From NCBI GenBank assembly GCA_013286165.1, contig JABDGF010000010.1:1-52779 (forward strand): a stretch of DNA of 52,779 bases, given 5' to 3'. Both the position numbers and the translations under genes were made by a program. Each line of letters opens with the position of its first letter. Positions within the stretch are counted from its first letter, which is position 1. The notes below the pieces were generated by a model. It saw only the letters and a list, made by a program, of their open reading frames with translations, searched no databases and was not told the origin of the DNA. The DNA comes from Acidobacteriota bacterium (GTDB lineage: Bacteria > Acidobacteriota > Terriglobia > Acidiferrales > UBA7541). Shown piece after piece: positions 50,975-52,779 of the stretch.

Positions 50975-51027
50975 AAAAAGCCGGCGCCAAATTCCCAAAC
51001 GGGGAATTGACGCCGGCTTTTCATTTT
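50975..51027. terminator. Strong bidirectional terminator
   Basis: Arms AAAAGCCGGCGCCAAATTCCC and its near-perfect complement (from GGGGAATT to CGGCTTTT) form a stem of about 19 bp with one mismatch region. The flanking A and T runs make it work in both directions, serving the convergent genes ending at 50960 and 51046. Confidence 0.8.
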
Positions 51028-51045
51028 TCAAATCACAATCGCGAC

Positions 51046-52119
51046 TTAGTGAACGAAGCTGAACGTCACGCCCGTCGTGAGAATCACGTCGTTCGGCTTG
51101 GTGCCGATTACCGGCGGATTGCTCACGTAACGATCGCTCAGCGTCACGTTCCATCCAAACCACTTCTTGATCTGCGTCACCGTGCCCGCATCAAACGACA
51201 TCCGGTACTGTCCGGTGTTCGTCAAATCGGGATAGATGTAGAAAACTTCCGTCGCCGTCGTGGTCTTTCCGAACTTGTGCATACCCGCTTCGCCCACCGT
51301 CACGCCGACCAGGTTGCGATCGCCCGAGAGTCCGGGAGCGAGTGGGCCGGAGTACGTTTCATGCGTGTAGTTGATGCCGCCCAGCAGATCGAGCGTCGTG
51401 TTTTCGGTATTGATCAGGTGATAGCCGATGCCACCGGTGTAGATCGCGCGAATGTCCAGGCCTTGCAGAGCGTCGTGCGTGAAGTCCGCAGCACCGAACG
51501 CGAAGACCCGCTTGGTGATGTTGCGATCGTACTTGATGCCTCCGATGATCGAGTTCGCGATCGTGCCGCCGCCGGTCTTGTCGTTCGTGCTGTACAGCGA
51601 GCCGAAATACATGGTCGTCTCGTCGTTCAGCGTTTTGCGGTCGGCGTTAAATCCGGTGCTCAAGTTGGTCGTCTCGGTATTGCCTCGCGCGATCGCGAAG
51701 CCGAGGTTCGCTCCGCCCTTCCAGCCTTCCAGCCAGCTGGGGTGCAGGCTCTTCTCATACGCCGTCTCGGCATCCTGTCCGCGGATCACGGTCACTGCTG
51801 ACAGTGGCACAGTCACGTCGCCGTTCGATGCCGTGTGAATCACCACGTTCGTTCCATCGCTGGTCATCACGCCGGTCACCGTCGTCTTCGCCGGAGTTAC
51901 CACGTACAGAGGCTTGTCGGTGGTGACCGACGCTACGGCGCCCCAATGAATCTTCAATTCGCCCGCGTAATCGGTTTTCAGCGTTATGTCTTTGCCGTCG
52001 GAATCTAGAATGGCGCCGGTCAGGCGGTCCCCGTTCTTCAGCGTCACGGTGTCGGCAGCGGCAGCGGCTGCGTACGCCAGAAACACGAAGAGAATGGTAA
52101 GAATTCTTCCGTTCTTCAA
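51046..52119 (-). CDS. DUF481-like outer-membrane protein
   Basis: The protein has 357 residues. The TTG start at 52119 is chosen because AGGAG lies 8 bp upstream and a signal peptide follows at once (NGRILTILFVFLAYAAAAAA). The N-terminal part contains small SH3-like strands (TVTLKNGDRLTGAILDSDGK). The C-terminal 220 residues form a putative beta-barrel (WKGGANLGFAIARGNTETTN, KRVFAFGAADFTHDALQGLD, WFGWNVTLSDRYVSNPPVI) ending in FSFVH. This arrangement fits DUF481-type salt-inducible outer-membrane proteins. The function is unknown. Confidence 0.82.
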   Translation of the reverse strand: MKNGRILTILFVFLAYAAAAAADTVTLKNGDRLTGAILDSDGKDITLKTDYAGELKIHWGAVASVTTDKPLYVVTPAKTTVTGVMTSDGTNVVIHTASNGDVTVPLSAVTVIRGQDAETAYEKSLHPSWLEGWKGGANLGFAIARGNTETTNLSTGFNADRKTLNDETTMYFGSLYSTNDKTGGGTIANSIIGGIKYDRNITKRVFAFGAADFTHDALQGLDIRAIYTGGIGYHLINTENTTLDLLGGINYTHETYSGPLAPGLSGDRNLVGVTVGEAGMHKFGKTTTATEVFYIYPDLTNTGQYRMSFDAGTVTQIKKWFGWNVTLSDRYVSNPPVIGTKPNDVILTTGVTFSFVH

Positions 52120-52333
52120 AGCGTTTTCTCCTATCAAAAATTCGGAAATGTACAGCAGGTCAGCACAGAAGTGCGGACAACTGGGCGGAGCAATCATACT
52201 TCACGAGGCGACTGAGCCCGAGCACTTTCACCTTTTTTTCACATTCGCGATCGTCTCATTTTTAAACGCTATGTCGCCTGCGCCACTGAAAAAATCAACA
52301 CGCTTCGAATCACACGCTGCAACGCACATCGCC

Positions 52334-52365
52334 GCGCGTACAGCTATATAGCTGCGCGCGTTTTT
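52334..52365 (+). terminator. Palindromic hairpin with T-run
   Basis: The perfect palindrome CAGCTATATAGCTG is flanked by GCGCG and CGCGC (with a 2-nt bulge) and followed by GTTTTT. It looks like an intrinsic terminator on the plus strand, but no upstream plus-strand gene ends nearby, so it could instead end an unseen small RNA or leader, or be an operator. Confidence 0.45.
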
Positions 52366-52467
52366 CGTCCCGCAATGTCCCAAAATGGTCACAACTGCTA
52401 CCGACCATTTACTCGACGAACTGTAAAATCGTACGCCCTCAAAATCCCAGCTACTAACCGCAACATC

Positions 52468-52496
52468 TTGACGGATTTGCGGACGACCGCTAGATT
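52468..52496 (+). promoter_or_regulatory. Sigma70-like promoter
   Basis: TTGACG and TAGATT are separated by exactly 17 bp, 73 bp before the start codon at 52570. The -35 box matches the consensus in five of six positions. The -10 box matches in four of six. Confidence 0.55.
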
Positions 52497-52569
52497 GCAA
52501 CCCAGCTAACATCCTGACCACTCGCCTCATCTAAGTTAAGGCAGGAGCTATTCCGCAACGGAGGAGTGT

Positions 52570-52779
52570 ATGCGCAACGCATTTACCAGGATTACCCTTC
52601 TCGCCGTGCTCGGTGCGCTGCTTTTCGCACCGCTGGTCACTGGCGCGCAGGATCAGGGTTCCTCGGTGACCACCGTCGTTACGGTTTTGGGGCCGAAGTT
52701 CACCCCGCCGCCGCAATTTACCAAAGACGACATCGCCGTCACCGAGGGCAAGACCAAAGACGTGGTGACGAATCTCGTC
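52570..52779 (+). CDS. Exported protein, partial at right edge
   Basis: An open frame of 70 codons starts at ATG 52570 behind GGAGGAG and runs off the right edge. The signal peptide is clear (MRNAFTRITLLAVLGALLFA, then PLVTGAQ). The mature part begins DQGSSVTTVVTVLGPKFTPP and PPQFTKDDIAVTEGKTKDVV. The family cannot be decided from this fragment. The beta-rich start resembles exported Ig- or VWA-type proteins. Confidence 0.8.
   Translation, partial: MRNAFTRITLLAVLGALLFAPLVTGAQDQGSSVTTVVTVLGPKFTPPPQFTKDDIAVTEGKTKDVVTNLV

Larger units (their letters stand above)
52120..52569. other. Intergenic region with promoter and hairpin
   Basis: No convincing gene in 450 bp. It holds a palindromic hairpin at 52334-52360 followed by TTTTT, and a good sigma70-like promoter at 52468-52496 for the right-edge gene. 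Confidence 0.5.

Noticed and set aside
52228-52530. 100-codon minus-strand frame in the right-hand intergenic region
   Set aside because: It covers the sigma70-like promoter and palindrome, has no ribosome site and atypical composition.

Overview
The window most likely comes from the chromosome of an Acidobacteriota-type bacterium. This is inferred from gene content, since no rRNA is present. Pointers are a winged-helix/TPR inner-membrane regulator, an ECF sigma factor paired with a TPR protein, a giant lipoprotein made of putative-Ig repeats, stand-alone DUF4136-, DUF4410- and DUF481-type secreted proteins, many sigma54-type AAA+ regulators, and moderately high GC with frequent GTG and TTG starts. 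The outer-membrane porin, TolC-type protein and RND pump show a Gram-negative envelope.

Layout. (1) 1-7417, minus strand: an apparent operon of two peptide/nickel-type ABC ATPases, two permeases, a solute-binding protein, an ECF-like sigma factor and a TPR protein that runs off the left edge. (2) 7779-12517: a MASE1/PAS hybrid histidine kinase and a response regulator with a PilZ-like tail, convergent with a GGDEF diguanylate cyclase, then a small zinc-finger-like protein. (3) 12818-21840: a 1825-residue lipoprotein with 14 tandem putative-Ig repeats, followed by two paralogous NtrC-like response regulators that both lack the sigma54-contacting GAFTGA loop. (4) 22099-24442: a secreted hypothetical protein, a possible small membrane protein and a REC-MEDS two-domain protein. 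(5) 24562-30012, minus strand: a frameshifted, 5'-truncated serine-recombinase remnant abutting the stop codon of a porin gene, then PoxB-type pyruvate dehydrogenase and an MFS transporter. (6) 30298-32658: the winged-helix/TPR regulator. (7) 33232-35815: a sensorless sigma54 activator with GSFTGA, a short DNA-binding-like protein, an ECF sigma factor and a possible 47-residue CxxC protein. (8) 35974-37377: a small XRE regulator, a membrane protein, a gene broken by an in-frame TAG, and a solitary tRNA-Ile(GAT). (9) 37534-48891: a large secreted Tyr- and Gly-rich repeat protein, a DUF4410-type protein, and a TolC-MFP-RND-HtrA operon on the minus strand. (10) 49204-52779: several small exported proteins, a DUF481-like outer-membrane protein and a partial exported protein at the right edge.

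The main themes are signal transduction (two ECF sigma factors, three AAA+ regulators, a hybrid kinase, c-di-GMP turnover) and envelope or export functions. The part least explained by standard annotation is the pair of GAFTGA-less AAA+ regulators downstream of the giant lipoprotein. The sigma-factor/TPR module that is translationally coupled to a peptide ABC transporter also stands out. No CRISPR array, prophage or complete insertion sequence was seen.
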